A DNA stretch of 64,000 bases from a cyanobacterium PCC 7702 (GCA_000332255.1 KB235926.1:3997018-4061017); one strand, 5' to 3'; shown: positions 35,236-45,278, counted from the stretch's first letter. Translations and numbers: made by a program. Notes: generated from the sequence alone by a model not told the origin.

Positions 35236-35829
35236 TTTTAAGTTTCATCTTGCCCTTTTTCTAGGATAGCGAGTTTATCAACGAGTCTCTAGTACAAAAA
35301 GATAATATATTGTCATGTTCCTTCAGCTGGCTTTTGTGTTTTTTTTATTGTCTTGTGACATTGCCTTGATGTATCAATTACAAATTGAAAAATTTTTCTT
35401 CTCTAGAGCGAGTATTACACAATACCAGTTTCTCCGGTAATTCTCCCAAGGTAAACCTAGGGTAAAGAAACTAATTAAGAAATATTATGTCAGTGTAAAT
35501 TTTTAGTAAAAAATGTAACCTTAGCCGCGAAAAAAGGTAAATTCTAAACAAGAGTTTAACAAGCAGCTTTGACAACCAACCACAGTACACATGCATCCCT
35601 GCTGACTACATTCAAAAATGATATAATTGTTTTTAGTCTGTAGCTATCGATACTAAAAAAAATTGCCGAGACAAACAAAACCCATAGCTAATTTCATACA
35701 TAAATAAAAACAAAATCGCTGACCTGTGTTTTCAGGGATGTAGTATCCTTCAAAGGTTGAATTGTCGCAGCTTCTTGGAAAGTTGAAATATTGAATTGAG
35801 TTTCTTTGACAATTAGCACTATTTTGGCA
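35236..35829. other. 594-base spacer upstream of the LOV/c-di-GMP gene
   Basis: Divergent AT-rich spacer. A few short stretches with T-rich and A-rich runs are visible, but I find no clear promoter, operator or RNA structure. The assigned start at 35830 has an in-frame TTG at 35806 upstream. Confidence 0.35.
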
Positions 35830-37689
35830 ATGGTTTCTAGCCGTAATAAAGTATACAAATGTCAGCATCCTCTCGGCGATAGCACAGCGGTCAACAAACG
35901 TATTAGTGAATGTAAAGATAGAAATAGAGGTTTATTAGAGGAATTGGCACCCGAACGACAGGTAATATTCAAACAGCAAGAACTATTCAGGTCTTTAGCA
36001 GAACTTACACCCTTTCCAATAGCTATTGCAAGCTTGGAAAGCGGTGAAATATTATTTCGAAACCAACTTGCAGAGTCCATCTTGGCAGTAGATTCGCGCA
36101 CGACGCTCGAGAAATTCCCCTTTAATTGTTATGACTATCCACATTCATGGCAGCAGTTAATTGATAAGCTTGAAAATGGCGAGTGCGTGAGAAATTTTCC
36201 AGTCTTGTTCAAAAAAAATAATGGAGATACTTGGGAAGTACGAATTTCCGCTCAAGTTGTGAATTGGGAGGATAAACTTGTAGCGTTGTTCGTATTCATG
36301 AATACAACTGAACAGGAAACCACGCAGCAGATAAACCCCTGGCTGGGGGATAGCGAGTTGCGAGTAACTAAAGAAGATACTTATAATTTTGTTGAAAATT
36401 ACACATATACAGAAGCAATTGGAAAAATTTCGGCGCTGGCAATGGAATGTCAGCAATTAAAAACACGCTTGCATGTAATGGAGCGGGCGCTGGCTGCTAG
36501 TAGTAATGGAATTATTTTGACAGACGCCAATCATCCAGACAATCCCATCGTTTATGCCAATCCAGCCTTTGAAAAAATGACAGGCTATTGTGCGCGCGAA
36601 GTTATCGGTCGCAACTGTCGCTTTTTGCAGGGAACCGATCGCAAGCAGGCGGCGATTGCAAAGTTGCGCGCTGCCGTGCAACAGCAAAAAGAATGTCACG
36701 TCATTATCCGCAATTATCGCAAAGACGGTAGTTTGTTTTGGAACGAGCTTTACATAGCTCCGGTGTTTGATGCTTTTGGGAAGTTAACTCACTTTATTGG
36801 CATTCAGACAGATATTACAGAACGCATCAAAGCTGTGGAAGCGCTGCAAGAAAGAGAAGAACAGTACCGCCGCATTGTGGAAACTGCGACGGAAGGAATT
36901 TGGGTAATCGACCAAGATAACAAGACTACTTTTGTCAACCAACAAATGGCGAGTATGTTAGGTTACACGGTCGAGGAGATGATTGGCCAAAGCTTATTCT
37001 CATTTATGGATGCACAACAACGAGAACTCGCCAACACCTTGCTTGCACGTCGTCGTCAGGGTGTTCGCGAGACACACGATTTTAAATTTTGCTGCAAGGA
37101 CGGTTCAGATTTGTGGGCGATGGTTTCTTGTGCTCCTTTATTCGACGAGCAGGGAAATTACACTGGTGCGTTGGGAATGGTTACTAACATCACCGATCGC
37201 AAGCGAGTAGAAGCAGCACTACAGGAAAGCAAACAACGTTTGGATAGCATTTTGCATTCTCTAGAAGATGTAGTTTGGTCTATTGACGCCGTTACTTTTG
37301 AAACTCTTTATCTCAATTCTACTGTCGTTAAGGTTTATGGTCGTCCCGCATCCGACTTTTTCCAGAATTCCAATCTTTGGTTCGAAGTGATTCACCCGGA
37401 AGATCAACCCCGAGTTAAGGCTGCCATCGAGCCGTTGCTGGCAAATGGCAACCAAGAATTAGAATACCGAATTATCAGGCCGGATGGTCAAGTACGCTGG
37501 CTGTTAAACCGCAGCCATCTAATTTATGACGCCAGTGGAAAAGCAATTCGCATTGAAGGAATTGCGACGGATATTACCGATCGCAAACGCATGGAAAAAA
37601 AGTTAGTCCGCTACGCCTTCTATGATGCTCTTACTGGTTTACCCAACCGAGTTTTGTTTATGGAAAGGCTACAGAAAAGCCATAGCTAG
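35830..37689 (+). pseudogene. LOV-PAS-PAS-GGDEF-EAL sensor, 5' part ending at a frameshift
   Basis: The N-terminal 619 residues of a blue-light/c-di-GMP protein. An N-terminal PAS-like region (about 50-165) is followed by a canonical LOV domain (about 215-335): GRNCRFLQG with the flavin-adduct cysteine (codon at 36616), NYRKDGSLFWNEL and HFIGIQTDITE. Two further PAS domains (about 345-460 and 465-585) each end in an xxxITDRK-type helix. The GGDEF domain begins (YDALTGLPNRVLFMERLQK) and is then cut by a TAG at 37687. An extra A in the AAAA run at 37675-37678 explains the break; removing one A restores QKAIARTK and the downstream frame. ATG at 35830 chosen over TTG at 35806. Confidence 0.85.
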
Positions 37690-38920
37690 GACGAAAAACT
37701 CTCCGGGTGATTTGTTTGCCGTGCTGTTTTTAGATCTCGACCGTTTTAAGATTGTTAACGACAGTCTGGGTCACTGCGTTGGCGATCGCCTGCTAATAAC
37801 TGTTGCCCAACGTCTGCAAAGTTGCTTGCGTTCCGATGAAGGTGATGTTGTCGCCCGCTTGGGTGGAGACGAATTTACCATCTTGCTTTCCCACATTCAA
37901 TCTGTTGATGACGCCATTCGCGCTGCAGAACAAATTCACCAAGTACTAAAGTCACCGTTTAACTTGAACGGATATCAGGTATTCACAACTGTTAGCATTG
38001 GTATTGCCTTGGGTACAAACGGCTATACTCAAGCTGTGGATGTCTTGCGAGATGCAGATACTGCCCTTTACCGTGCCAAAGAACAAGGAAAATCCTGGCA
38101 TATTGTTTTTGACAGTACCATGTACGACCGGGCAGTAGCGCTTTTGCACCTAGAAACCGACTTGCGTTGGGCACTTCAGCGCCAGGAATTACGAGTTTTC
38201 TACCAGCCAATTGTATCTCTTGTTACAGGTAATATTACGGGATTCGAAGCCCTCGTGCGCTGGCAACATCCGCAACGAGGGCTGGTTTCTCCTAGCGACT
38301 TTATTGCCATTGCCGAAGAAACTGGATTAATCGTACCGATCAGCCAATGGGTACTGCGCGAGTCTTGTTTGCAACTACGACAATGGCAGCTGAGATTTCC
38401 CGAACACAAGTCTTTAAGCATCAACGTTAACCTTTCGGCTAAACAACTCTCCCAACACAATGTAGTCGAGCAAATCAACCAAATTCTGCAAGAAACCAAC
38501 CTTGCTCCTAGCAGCCTAAAGTTAGAAATCACCGAAAGTGCGATTATGGCAAGTCCGGAAAAAGCTGCTAGCGTTCTTCAGCGACTAAAAGCTTTGGGAA
38601 TCCAGTTGTGTATTGATGACTTTGGCACGGGTTATTCATCCCTTTCTTATTTACACCATTTTCCGATTGATATTTTAAAGATTGACCGTTCCTTTATCAA
38701 TCGTATTGACAGCGACGGTGACCAATGGGTGATCGTGCGGGCTATTATCACCTTGGCTAGTAACTTAGGAATGGGTGTTGTTGCTGAAGGGGTAGAAACA
38801 ATGGATCAGTTGATACAACTAAGGTTATTAGAATGTGATAAAGCACAGGGTTACTTGTTCTCCCAACCCTTAGACAGCGAACAAGCAAGCGCCTTGCTAG
38901 CTTCTCAACCATTTTTTTAA
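37679..38920 (+). pseudogene. GGDEF-EAL part of the frameshifted sensor
   Basis: Continuation of the same gene in the next frame (its open frame reaches back to about 37622). It encodes most of GGDEF, with the intact signature RLGGDEF, and then a complete EAL domain: GFEALVRW, SINVNLSAKQL, LEITESAIM, DDFGTGYSSLSYL, KIDRSFI and VAEGVET. The inhibitory I-site RxxD is absent: the four residues at that position read DEGD. All phosphodiesterase residues look intact. Unless the frame is restored in the cell or the indel is a sequence error, the sensor and output are unlinked. A short independent protein from an internal start is possible. Confidence 0.85.
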
Positions 38921-38943
38921 TGCTGGCAATTGGTTTGCTAGTT

Positions 38944-40554
38944 TTAGTCTAAAAACTGAGACAAGCGCTGTTGGTAATACTCTACAATTTTTTTGGTCAC
39001 CTCAGCCACAGAAAGACCGTCAGTGTTAATTTCCATAGCATCGGGAGCTTTCTGCAAGGGAGAAACTTTACGCGTGCTATCTTTCCAATCGCGTTCGGCG
39101 ATGTCCTTTTCTAACTGTTCTAGAGAAATGGGGGGTTGGGCTTGTTTTTTTAAATCTTCAAACCGACGGCGGGCTCTTTCTTGTACGGAGGCAGTTAAAA
39201 AAATTTTTACTTCTGCATCAGGAAAAACATGGGTACCGATATCCCGCCCTTCTGCAACTAAACCACCTTTTTTACCCCAGCTTTGTTGCTGTCTGACCAA
39301 TGCTTGACGCACGGCGCTTTGTGCTGCAATTGCCGAAACTTGGGATGTGACTTCTAAAGAGCGAATCGCTTGAGTAACATCGTGACCGTTAATCCAAACT
39401 CGCACAGGAAATTGTAAATCTTGGTTGGGAGTTAATTCGATGACGCATTTGTTGACTAATTCTGCGATCGCGCACTCATCATCAACGGCTATTCCTTCTT
39501 GCAGCACCAGCCAAGTTACAGCACGGTACATGGCTCCTGTATCCAAATACACAAGTCCCAGCTTTGCAGCCACTTGCCGAGCTACAGTAGATTTTCCAGC
39601 TCCTGCTGGTCCGTCAATAGCGATAATAGGTTGGCGATCGCGCAAAATCATATTGTCAATCAAACGCGTAGAACCAAGACGAGCGGCGATCGCGAGCATT
39701 CCTTCTTCCTCCACTGTTTCCAAAGGTATCAAAGTAGTCGGTTCAACCAATTCAATATATTCGACAGAGATAGAACTGGCGAGTGCAAGTTCTTGCTGTA
39801 CTATTGATATCAGTGTTTTCGCTTGACGTTCTCCAGAACGAAACTTGCTTGCGGCTTTGCGCAAGCTACGATATAGTACTGCTGCTTGTTGTTTTTCCGC
39901 AGCAGTTAAGTATTGATTGCGAGAACTAAAAGCCAAACCCGATGCTTCTCGTACTGTTGGACAAGCAACAATCTCAACTGCAAAACTCAAATCGGTTACC
40001 AGCCGTTTAATAATTGCCAATTGCTGACCATCCTTTTGACCAAAATAGGCTCGATCGGGTTGAACCAAGTTAAAAAGCTTGGTCACGATCGTGCTCACAC
40101 CCTGAAAGTGGCCTGGACGAGAACGGCCACACAAGCCTGAGATCATAGCAGATGGAGGTATAACTTGTGTAACCTTTGATTCTTGTATATTATTCAAGTC
40201 GATTCCCATTTCCTCCGGAGTCGGCGCAAAAATCGCATCTACCCCAGCTTGTTCGCATAGTTGGCAATCTTTGTCCAAAGTTCGCGGATAGCGCAGATAA
40301 TCCTCGTTCGGACCAAATTGCAAAGGATTGACGAAAATACTAACAATTATTGTCACATTTTCTTCGCGTGCCCGTTGAATCAAGCTTAAGTGACCTGGAT
40401 GCAAAGCTCCCATTGTGGGAACTAAACCGACCGCTGTCAAAATTCTGTCAGTTACTTCCAGTTCTGATTGCTGTTGTGGTTCCAAAAGTAATTCACTGGA
40501 ACGGCATTTGGCTAAAAAGCAGCGCAGCGCTGCAACTGTTGTTAACAGACGCAT
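38944..40554 (-). CDS. panC/cmk: bifunctional pantoate--beta-alanine ligase / (d)CMP kinase
   Basis: A 536-residue fusion characteristic of cyanobacteria. The PanC half (1-285) makes pantothenate and has MGALHPGHLSL with HPGH 52-55 and FGQKD 171-175. The cytidylate kinase half (309-530) has the P-loop GPAGAGKST (315-323) and YLDTGAMYRAVTW. The two activities belong to CoA and pyrimidine metabolism, with no obvious direct link. I start at the ATG at 40554 (MRLLTTVAAL); the open frame extends 19 codons further without the PanC N-terminus. Convergent with the EAL gene. Confidence 0.95.
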   Translation of the reverse strand: MRLLTTVAALRCFLAKCRSSELLLEPQQQSELEVTDRILTAVGLVPTMGALHPGHLSLIQRAREENVTIIVSIFVNPLQFGPNEDYLRYPRTLDKDCQLCEQAGVDAIFAPTPEEMGIDLNNIQESKVTQVIPPSAMISGLCGRSRPGHFQGVSTIVTKLFNLVQPDRAYFGQKDGQQLAIIKRLVTDLSFAVEIVACPTVREASGLAFSSRNQYLTAAEKQQAAVLYRSLRKAASKFRSGERQAKTLISIVQQELALASSISVEYIELVEPTTLIPLETVEEEGMLAIAARLGSTRLIDNMILRDRQPIIAIDGPAGAGKSTVARQVAAKLGLVYLDTGAMYRAVTWLVLQEGIAVDDECAIAELVNKCVIELTPNQDLQFPVRVWINGHDVTQAIRSLEVTSQVSAIAAQSAVRQALVRQQQSWGKKGGLVAEGRDIGTHVFPDAEVKIFLTASVQERARRRFEDLKKQAQPPISLEQLEKDIAERDWKDSTRKVSPLQKAPDAMEINTDGLSVAEVTKKIVEYYQQRLSQFLD

Positions 40555-40703
40555 AAAAAATACCCCATGGTTTCTATTAGTCTCCCCCGTTAGTTTAGAT
40601 CCGAAAATCAAGGAAGAGATTACTCACCAAGGGGCCAGGAATTGAAAAATCAGAAGACAAAGCAAGTGACCAAGAGTTTGGTTGTTTGTTGTTAGTTGTT
40701 GGT

Positions 40704-40734
40704 AAAAAACACCCATGGTCGGGTTTCCCGACCA
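40704..40734 (-). terminator. probable terminator hairpin of rlpA
   Basis: A perfect 8-bp stem TGGTCGGG / CCCGACCA (40716-40734, loop of three), followed on the minus strand after six bases by TTTTTT (40709-40704). The spacing before the T-run is longer than usual. The stem is also of the type dispersed in cyanobacterial genomes. Confidence 0.45.
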
Positions 40735-40761
40735 AGCAACTAACAGCGACGGGAGCGGGGT

Positions 40762-40797
40762 CCCCAAAAATTTGCTCTTTAACGTAGATTTTTGGGG
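40762..40797. repeat. long inverted repeat downstream of rlpA
   Basis: CCCCAAAAAT (40762-40771) and ATTTTTGGGG (40788-40797) are perfect 10-base inverted repeats around a 16-base loop; with flanks, 13 of 15 bases pair. It lies 6 bases beyond the rlpA stop codon. Confidence 0.6.
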
Positions 40798-40802
40798 TTC
40801 CC

Positions 40803-41930
40803 TTACCTACCCAAGACTTCTATTTTTACTGGCGCAATTCCACTACTCATCATTCCCAAAACCCGTGCTGCCGCAAAGGAAAGGTCAATAATTCGACCGC
40901 GAACGTACGGACCCCGGTCGTTGATTCGCACAATTACAGAGCGACCGTTACGGGTATTGGTAACACGTACTCGCGTTCCAAAAGGCAAGCTGCGATGGGC
41001 GGCTGTCATTGCTTCTGGATTGAATCTCTCACCTGTAGCAGTCCTAGTGCCAGAACCATCATAACCGTAGAAGGAAGCGATACCTTGGAAAGAAGCTAGA
41101 ACTGTTCCAGCAATTTGCCGTGGTAATTTTGCTACTGGCGCAGGTATGCGAATCGTTGGTAGGTTGGCAATTTGGTTTAAGGGAGATGCATTTCCTATTA
41201 GCCGGCGCAGGCGATTTGTTGCTTGCAACGCGTCTAGTGCCAAGTCTTTGGTTGTATTTGCCAGTCGCGTGTTCTCGTTAATTTCTACAAGTTCTTGGTT
41301 ACGGAACTTGATCAGAAAACGACCGCTTGGCAACTGCTGACTAGAGAGGTTTTTATTTTGGTTTTGATTGGCTTGCCAAGTAACTGTAATTTTATTGGCA
41401 TCTGCTTTATCCAAAACTAACTGATTAATTTTCGCTGCTACTACACTAGCCCTTTGCACCGGATCGTCTTCAGTCAAGCTCGCTTGATTCACCTGTAGTG
41501 TGGAGTTATTGGTATCGAAGGGAACCCCAAAAATTTGCGCAGAGCAGCAAATTTTCGAGGAACCCGAATAGAAGGTTTTACTTGCTGTACCAACACTGTT
41601 TATCTCACCAACTTTTGTTTCTTTGCTCGCTACTGGCTTTTGACCCATAAAGGTGAGAACGGGAATATCGCGGATATAGAGCGTTGCTGCTGGCCGACCT
41701 GCCATTTCATGCGCGTGGATTTTGGCGATCGTAGCTGCATTCAAGGCAGAGCTTGCTTTTGGGGTTTTGTACTCTCCCAGTTTTACCACATCGCCAGAAG
41801 GCTGGGCGGAAGAGGTTGGAGCCGTTTTTTTAGTCGTTTCGCAACGTCCCATTTCAGAACATCCAACTAACGGTGTCCCCAAAATCGTGCTAAGCACAGC
41901 GACAACAGTCCACAAATGTTTTTGATTCAT
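40803..41930 (-). CDS. rlpA: RlpA-like lipoprotein (septal ring lytic transglycosylase family)
   Basis: A 375-residue predicted lipoprotein with lipobox LVGC (about residue 24). The C-terminal double-psi beta-barrel is typical: [57 protein letters not shown], and [16 protein letters not shown]. RlpA cleaves glycan strands lacking stem peptides at the septum. The long middle region (about 40-280) is cyanobacterial and of unknown use. ATG at 41930. The gene has a 1.2-kb spacer in front. Confidence 0.85.
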   Translation of the reverse strand: MNQKHLWTVVAVLSTILGTPLVGCSEMGRCETTKKTAPTSSAQPSGDVVKLGEYKTPKASSALNAATIAKIHAHEMAGRPAATLYIRDIPVLTFMGQKPVASKETKVGEINSVGTASKTFYSGSSKICCSAQIFGVPFDTNNSTLQVNQASLTEDDPVQRASVVAAKINQLVLDKADANKITVTWQANQNQNKNLSSQQLPSGRFLIKFRNQELVEINENTRLANTTKDLALDALQATNRLRRLIGNASPLNQIANLPTIRIPAPVAKLPRQIAGTVLASFQGIASFYGYDGSGTRTATGERFNPEAMTAAHRSLPFGTRVRVTNTRNGRSVIVRINDRGPYVRGRIIDLSFAAARVLGMMSSGIAPVKIEVLGR

Positions 41931-42969
41931 GCGTCCGAAATATTAAAGCAACTGTAGAACAGAAGTTTCATCATTCGTGGGTTTTGCACCAGTAAAAGTG
42001 TCTTTCCCAACAACCGAACTCGTTCTGCTTTCACTTTTTGCTTTGTAACTGCAACAGACTAACATGAACTTCTGGGGTTGGGGATCAGGGTTTTAGCGCA
42101 AGTCTCTGTAAATTTATCAAAATCAAAGTTGCATTTCAAGGGTCAAACCTCGCTCGAAAGCGGATTTTGCTTTGGTAACACTTTTTTCAATGGATTAGAA
42201 ATTTTATTAGTTATCCTTAACAAGATTTGGTATTTAAATCAATGGATTGATATATTTGCTTGCCCAAAAAGACCTTTAATGGTAAACTGCAGCTTTTTTA
42301 CTTTTTGTACACAAAATTTACTTAAGTAGAGCAATTGTACTTAATAAAAATAACTCGGATATAAAAACTTTTATGAAGTATTTTTTTTAACTTTGTTTTG
42401 GAAGAACAAAAAAATGTTAATTTTATTTGCAAGCTGGGGATCGTTCTTCATTTAAAAAACAAAATCCGAATCCTAAAAAAGAAAATCCTCATTTTCAGTA
42501 ATAGCAATTGTAACAGTAGCTTTTATGTGCCCACTTTCTTTCACTAGAAAGGCACTAGGAAATTTTTGTACTTTTGAATACAAAAAATCCAGCTTCCAAA
42601 ATCTGCAAGCTCTCGGAATACTTAAGAAGTATTTTTAACTGAAAAAAGAAAGTTCTTAATTAATTAAGATCACTGAAATATCTGGCAGCAATTTGGATAT
42701 TAGATCACCACGGCTTAGAACAAGCAAGGTGTAAAAAATCAAGCATAATTTTTTACCACCTACTAGAACGATCACTCTAAGTTGACCAAATCATCTCACT
42801 GTCTGTTTAATTGCCTGGAAACAGAATGTTCTCGAAGGTTTGAGTGTAACCCATGACCATAGCAACCTTTTTTACGGGCGTTTGATTTTGACGTTCTCGA
42901 AGTAACCTTGTCACTGATGAAACTGGCAAGTAGTTCTATTAACACGATTTTTCTTTGTTAGAGATGCAT

Positions 42970-43003
42970 AAAAAATAGTAACAAGCATGAAAGTGCTTGC
43001 TAC
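42970..43003 (-). terminator. intrinsic terminator of the MIF-family gene
   Basis: On the minus strand, GTAGCAAGCA and TGCTTGTTAC (one mismatch in ten) around a six-base loop are followed by TATTTTTT. It lies about 120 bases beyond the stop of the MIF-like gene. Confidence 0.65.
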
Positions 43004-43046
43004 TAACGAACTGCTTGAAGCACTAAAGTAAGTGCTTGCTACTAAC
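42991..43046. repeat. 17-bp direct repeat within tandem hairpins
   Basis: AAGTGCTTGCTACTAAC occurs exactly at 42991-43007 and again at 43030-43046. Each copy forms part of a hairpin; the first is the terminator of the MIF-like gene, and the second pairs with AGCACT at 43019-43024. Confidence 0.7.
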
Positions 43047-43120
43047 TTGATATTCCGTGGTTTGGTTATCTAAGGTCACAGGATATATACAGCAGATAAT
43101 TTATTCGAGGGACTTTGCAA

Positions 43121-43474
43121 TCAACCAAAGGTTTTTCCATTCCAACCCCACATATAACCTTTAGCATCGGCAAACTCAATGTAAATTCGATTTTGTGGTA
43201 CACCTAGTTTTTGATTAATTTCCTGACAAAAATCCTGACTCATCGCCTGGGTTTGCTCTGGTTTCATTGTTCCAACACTTTTAATTTCTATATAGCAAAC
43301 CGGATCGGTAGTTCCAGCAAAAGTCATGGGAATTTCGCCTTCAAAAGCTGTCATCACGTAGGATTCTGGTTTTCCTGTATGTTTGGCCAACTTTGCTGAC
43401 AAGTCTTTGAGCATTGCTTCGACTTGGTTTTTTGCTGGTACGGGTGCAGAAGTTTGGATTTTAATTAACGGCAT
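43121..43474 (-). CDS. MIF / tautomerase superfamily protein
   Basis: A 117-residue homologue of macrophage migration inhibitory factor. After removal of Met, Pro1 would be the catalytic base (MPLIKIQTSAPV). Conserved features include KLAKHTGKPESYVMT and the YIEIKSVG strand, ending in QNRIYIEFADAKGYMWGWNGKTF, close to the usual length of 114-117. It should have phenylpyruvate or dopachrome tautomerase activity in vitro; the natural substrate is unknown. Start ATG at 43474; it is a single-gene unit with a terminator. Confidence 0.9.
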   Translation of the reverse strand: MPLIKIQTSAPVPAKNQVEAMLKDLSAKLAKHTGKPESYVMTAFEGEIPMTFAGTTDPVCYIEIKSVGTMKPEQTQAMSQDFCQEINQKLGVPQNRIYIEFADAKGYMWGWNGKTFG

Positions 43475-43757
43475 AGTAATTTGTTTTGATCCGACATCGA
43501 AATATTATCGTGGGGTTGCACAAAGTAATAATCGGGGTTGATAGAAAAACTCCAGCAAGCGTGTGGTAGTAAATGCTTTCGATATCTCTATTTTCGTATT
43601 ATGAGGTGATTCATTTTGACTTTGCTTTGCAACAAATATTTAAACGGTGTCATGCCATTCTAATTATCTAGTGTTTGCTGAATGCCCAGTCAGACACGAC
43701 ACCAGTCTCGAGGATTTTTGTTTAGGAAATAAAGATACTTCCGAGCGTGTTTATGAT

Positions 43758-44237
43758 TTAGCCACCATATTGCCAGCCTGTGGTTTCTAGTAACAGTTGT
43801 TTTCCTTCCCGGTGAACGCCAGCAGCTATAACCTCTCCAACAAAGATTGTGTGGTCGCCTTTAGTGACTGCATCAACAACCTGACACTCAATGTATCCCA
43901 GAGAATCGGAAATAATTGGACAGCCAGTTTTGCCTAGGTAAAATTCTACATCCTCAAATTTATTTCCAACTCGGCGCATGCGCTGAAAGAACTTTTGCGC
44001 CAAGTCTTTTTGTCCTTCTTCTAAAAAGCTGATAGCAAACACCCCGCTATTTTTAATCATTTGATGGGAGATGGAGTTTTGATTGACGCAATTTACAACC
44101 AAGGGAGGTTTAAATGAAGCTTGCATTAACCAGCTGAGGGTAAAACCGTTAACTTCTTCCCCGTCTTTAACGCCGCATATGTACAACCCGTGGGGTATTT
44201 TTTGCAGCATTGTTTTTTTGGCCTGTTCGTCGAGCAT
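43758..44237 (-). CDS. flavin reductase-like (FMN-binding) domain protein
   Basis: A 159-residue flavoprotein of the flavin-reductase/DIM6 group. The segments LQKIPHGLYICGVKDGEEVNGFTLSWLMQASFKPPLVV (FMN phosphate and ring contacts) and the GDHTIFVGEVI strand define it. Such proteins reduce flavins for partner oxygenases or act alone. No partner oxygenase adjoins it. It lies 69 bases downstream of cobM on the same strand. ATG at 44237. Confidence 0.85.
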   Translation of the reverse strand: MLDEQAKKTMLQKIPHGLYICGVKDGEEVNGFTLSWLMQASFKPPLVVNCVNQNSISHQMIKNSGVFAISFLEEGQKDLAQKFFQRMRRVGNKFEDVEFYLGKTGCPIISDSLGYIECQVVDAVTKGDHTIFVGEVIAAGVHREGKQLLLETTGWQYGG

Positions 44238-44306
44238 AAATCGATCTACTTAACTGTTTCTTTGCTAAGTGTATCGAACAGGAGAAACTCTCACCCAAGC
44301 TTTTTG

Positions 44307-45137
44307 CTATTCTTGGAGGCGGAACAAATGACTGTGTTCAGGATGGTATAGGCGCGATCGCCCTACACCTGTATTTAGCATCTGTGCTGTTGCTTGTTTT
44401 AGTGCAGGACTAATAACATAAAGGGTAGTGCGTGTTAACTTTTGTTGTTCAGTTAAATTTGCCATTTCCTCGAGAGGTACAATCCATATTTTCTCTTCAG
44501 GCCAGCCTAAACGAAAACAAATTGCCACAGGGGTATCAGCTGGATAGTGTTTGAGTAATTTGGCTTGGGCGTCTTGAATGTGGCGGGTGCTTAAGTAAAG
44601 ACAAAGGCTGGCTTGATGAGCGGCTAGGGAAGTTAATTCTTCGGTTGGTGGAACTTCCGTGCGTCCGCTGCTGCGGGTGAGGATTATGGTTTGGACTAAA
44701 CCAGGAACCGTCAGTTCTACTTTCAGTTTGGCAGCAGCAGCTTGAAAAGCGCTAATACCGGGTACAACTTCAAAAGGAATTTTTGCTTCTGCTAGCAGCT
44801 GCATTTGCTCGCGGGTAGCGCTGTAAAGACTGGGATCTCCGGAATGAAGGCGGACGACAGACTTGTGCGATCGCACCCTTTCTACCATTAGTGGCACAAT
44901 TTCTTCCAGAGTCTTGTTTGCTGTGCCAATTATCTCCGCCTCGTCCCGACAAAGTTCTAAAATTTGTTGGGGCACCAGAGAATCGGCAAATAAAATTACA
45001 TCGGCTGCCAAAAGCAGTTTCTGTGCCTTTATTGTTAAAAGTTCTGGATCGCCAGGTCCTGCTCCCACAATATATACGCAAGGTTTTAGGAAATTAATTT
45101 TTTTATTATCACTTTCATTTTCAGTATATTCACGCAT
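44307..45137 (-). CDS. cobM: precorrin-4 C(11)-methyltransferase
   Basis: A SAM-dependent methyltransferase of corrin-ring synthesis, 276 residues. The family motifs are VYIVGAGPGDPELLTIKA (SAM-binding), RLHSGDPSLYSA, and PFEVVPGISAFQAAAA. The CobM-type ending TRTTLYVISPAL is visible, which separates it from CobA/SUMT. The first 18 residues are a polar extension. It is downstream of lgt on the same strand with a 201-base spacer containing an unexplained hairpin (45251-45278). ATG at 45137. Confidence 0.92.
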   Translation of the reverse strand: MREYTENESDNKKINFLKPCVYIVGAGPGDPELLTIKAQKLLLAADVILFADSLVPQQILELCRDEAEIIGTANKTLEEIVPLMVERVRSHKSVVRLHSGDPSLYSATREQMQLLAEAKIPFEVVPGISAFQAAAAKLKVELTVPGLVQTIILTRSSGRTEVPPTEELTSLAAHQASLCLYLSTRHIQDAQAKLLKHYPADTPVAICFRLGWPEEKIWIVPLEEMANLTEQQKLTRTTLYVISPALKQATAQMLNTGVGRSRLYHPEHSHLFRLQE

Positions 45138-45250
45138 GAAAACCGCAGAAGTTAAGATTTACAGAAATTTTTTCTGAGTTTCTCTCAGTATCTTTCCGGA
45201 TGAAGTTTCCATATCTAGTAGAGGTGATTGGTAGATGCACCCTGGTTAAG

Positions 45251-45278
45251 CCCTGGAGAAAACTCTGGGGCATTTTTT
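45251..45278 (+). terminator. orphan terminator-like hairpin on the plus strand
   Basis: CCCTGGAG-AAAA-CTCTGGGG (two G-T pairs) followed by CATTTTTT. The structure reads as an intrinsic terminator only on the plus strand, although both flanking genes (lgt and cobM) run on the minus strand. It may end an unrecognised small RNA or simply be fortuitous. Confidence 0.35.

Larger units (their letters stand above)
41931..43120. other. 1.19-kb AT-rich gap
   Basis: The longest gene-free stretch here. It holds one 83-codon frame (42078-42329) without coding character, a repeated GTTCTCGAAG word (near 42829 and 42893), and at the right end the duplicated hairpin element described separately. The rest is AT-rich without clear promoters. 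It may hold a long rlpA leader, a decayed gene or a small RNA; I cannot decide. Confidence 0.4.

Noticed and set aside
39425-39826. 133-codon frame antisense to panC-cmk
   Set aside because: Shadow frame with Ser/Thr/Ile-rich product; the opposite strand encodes conserved PanC and kinase motifs.
42078-42329. 83-codon frame in the 1.2-kb gap
   Set aside because: No ATG start, no ribosome site, many aromatic and Cys residues of AT-rich random type and no known similarity.
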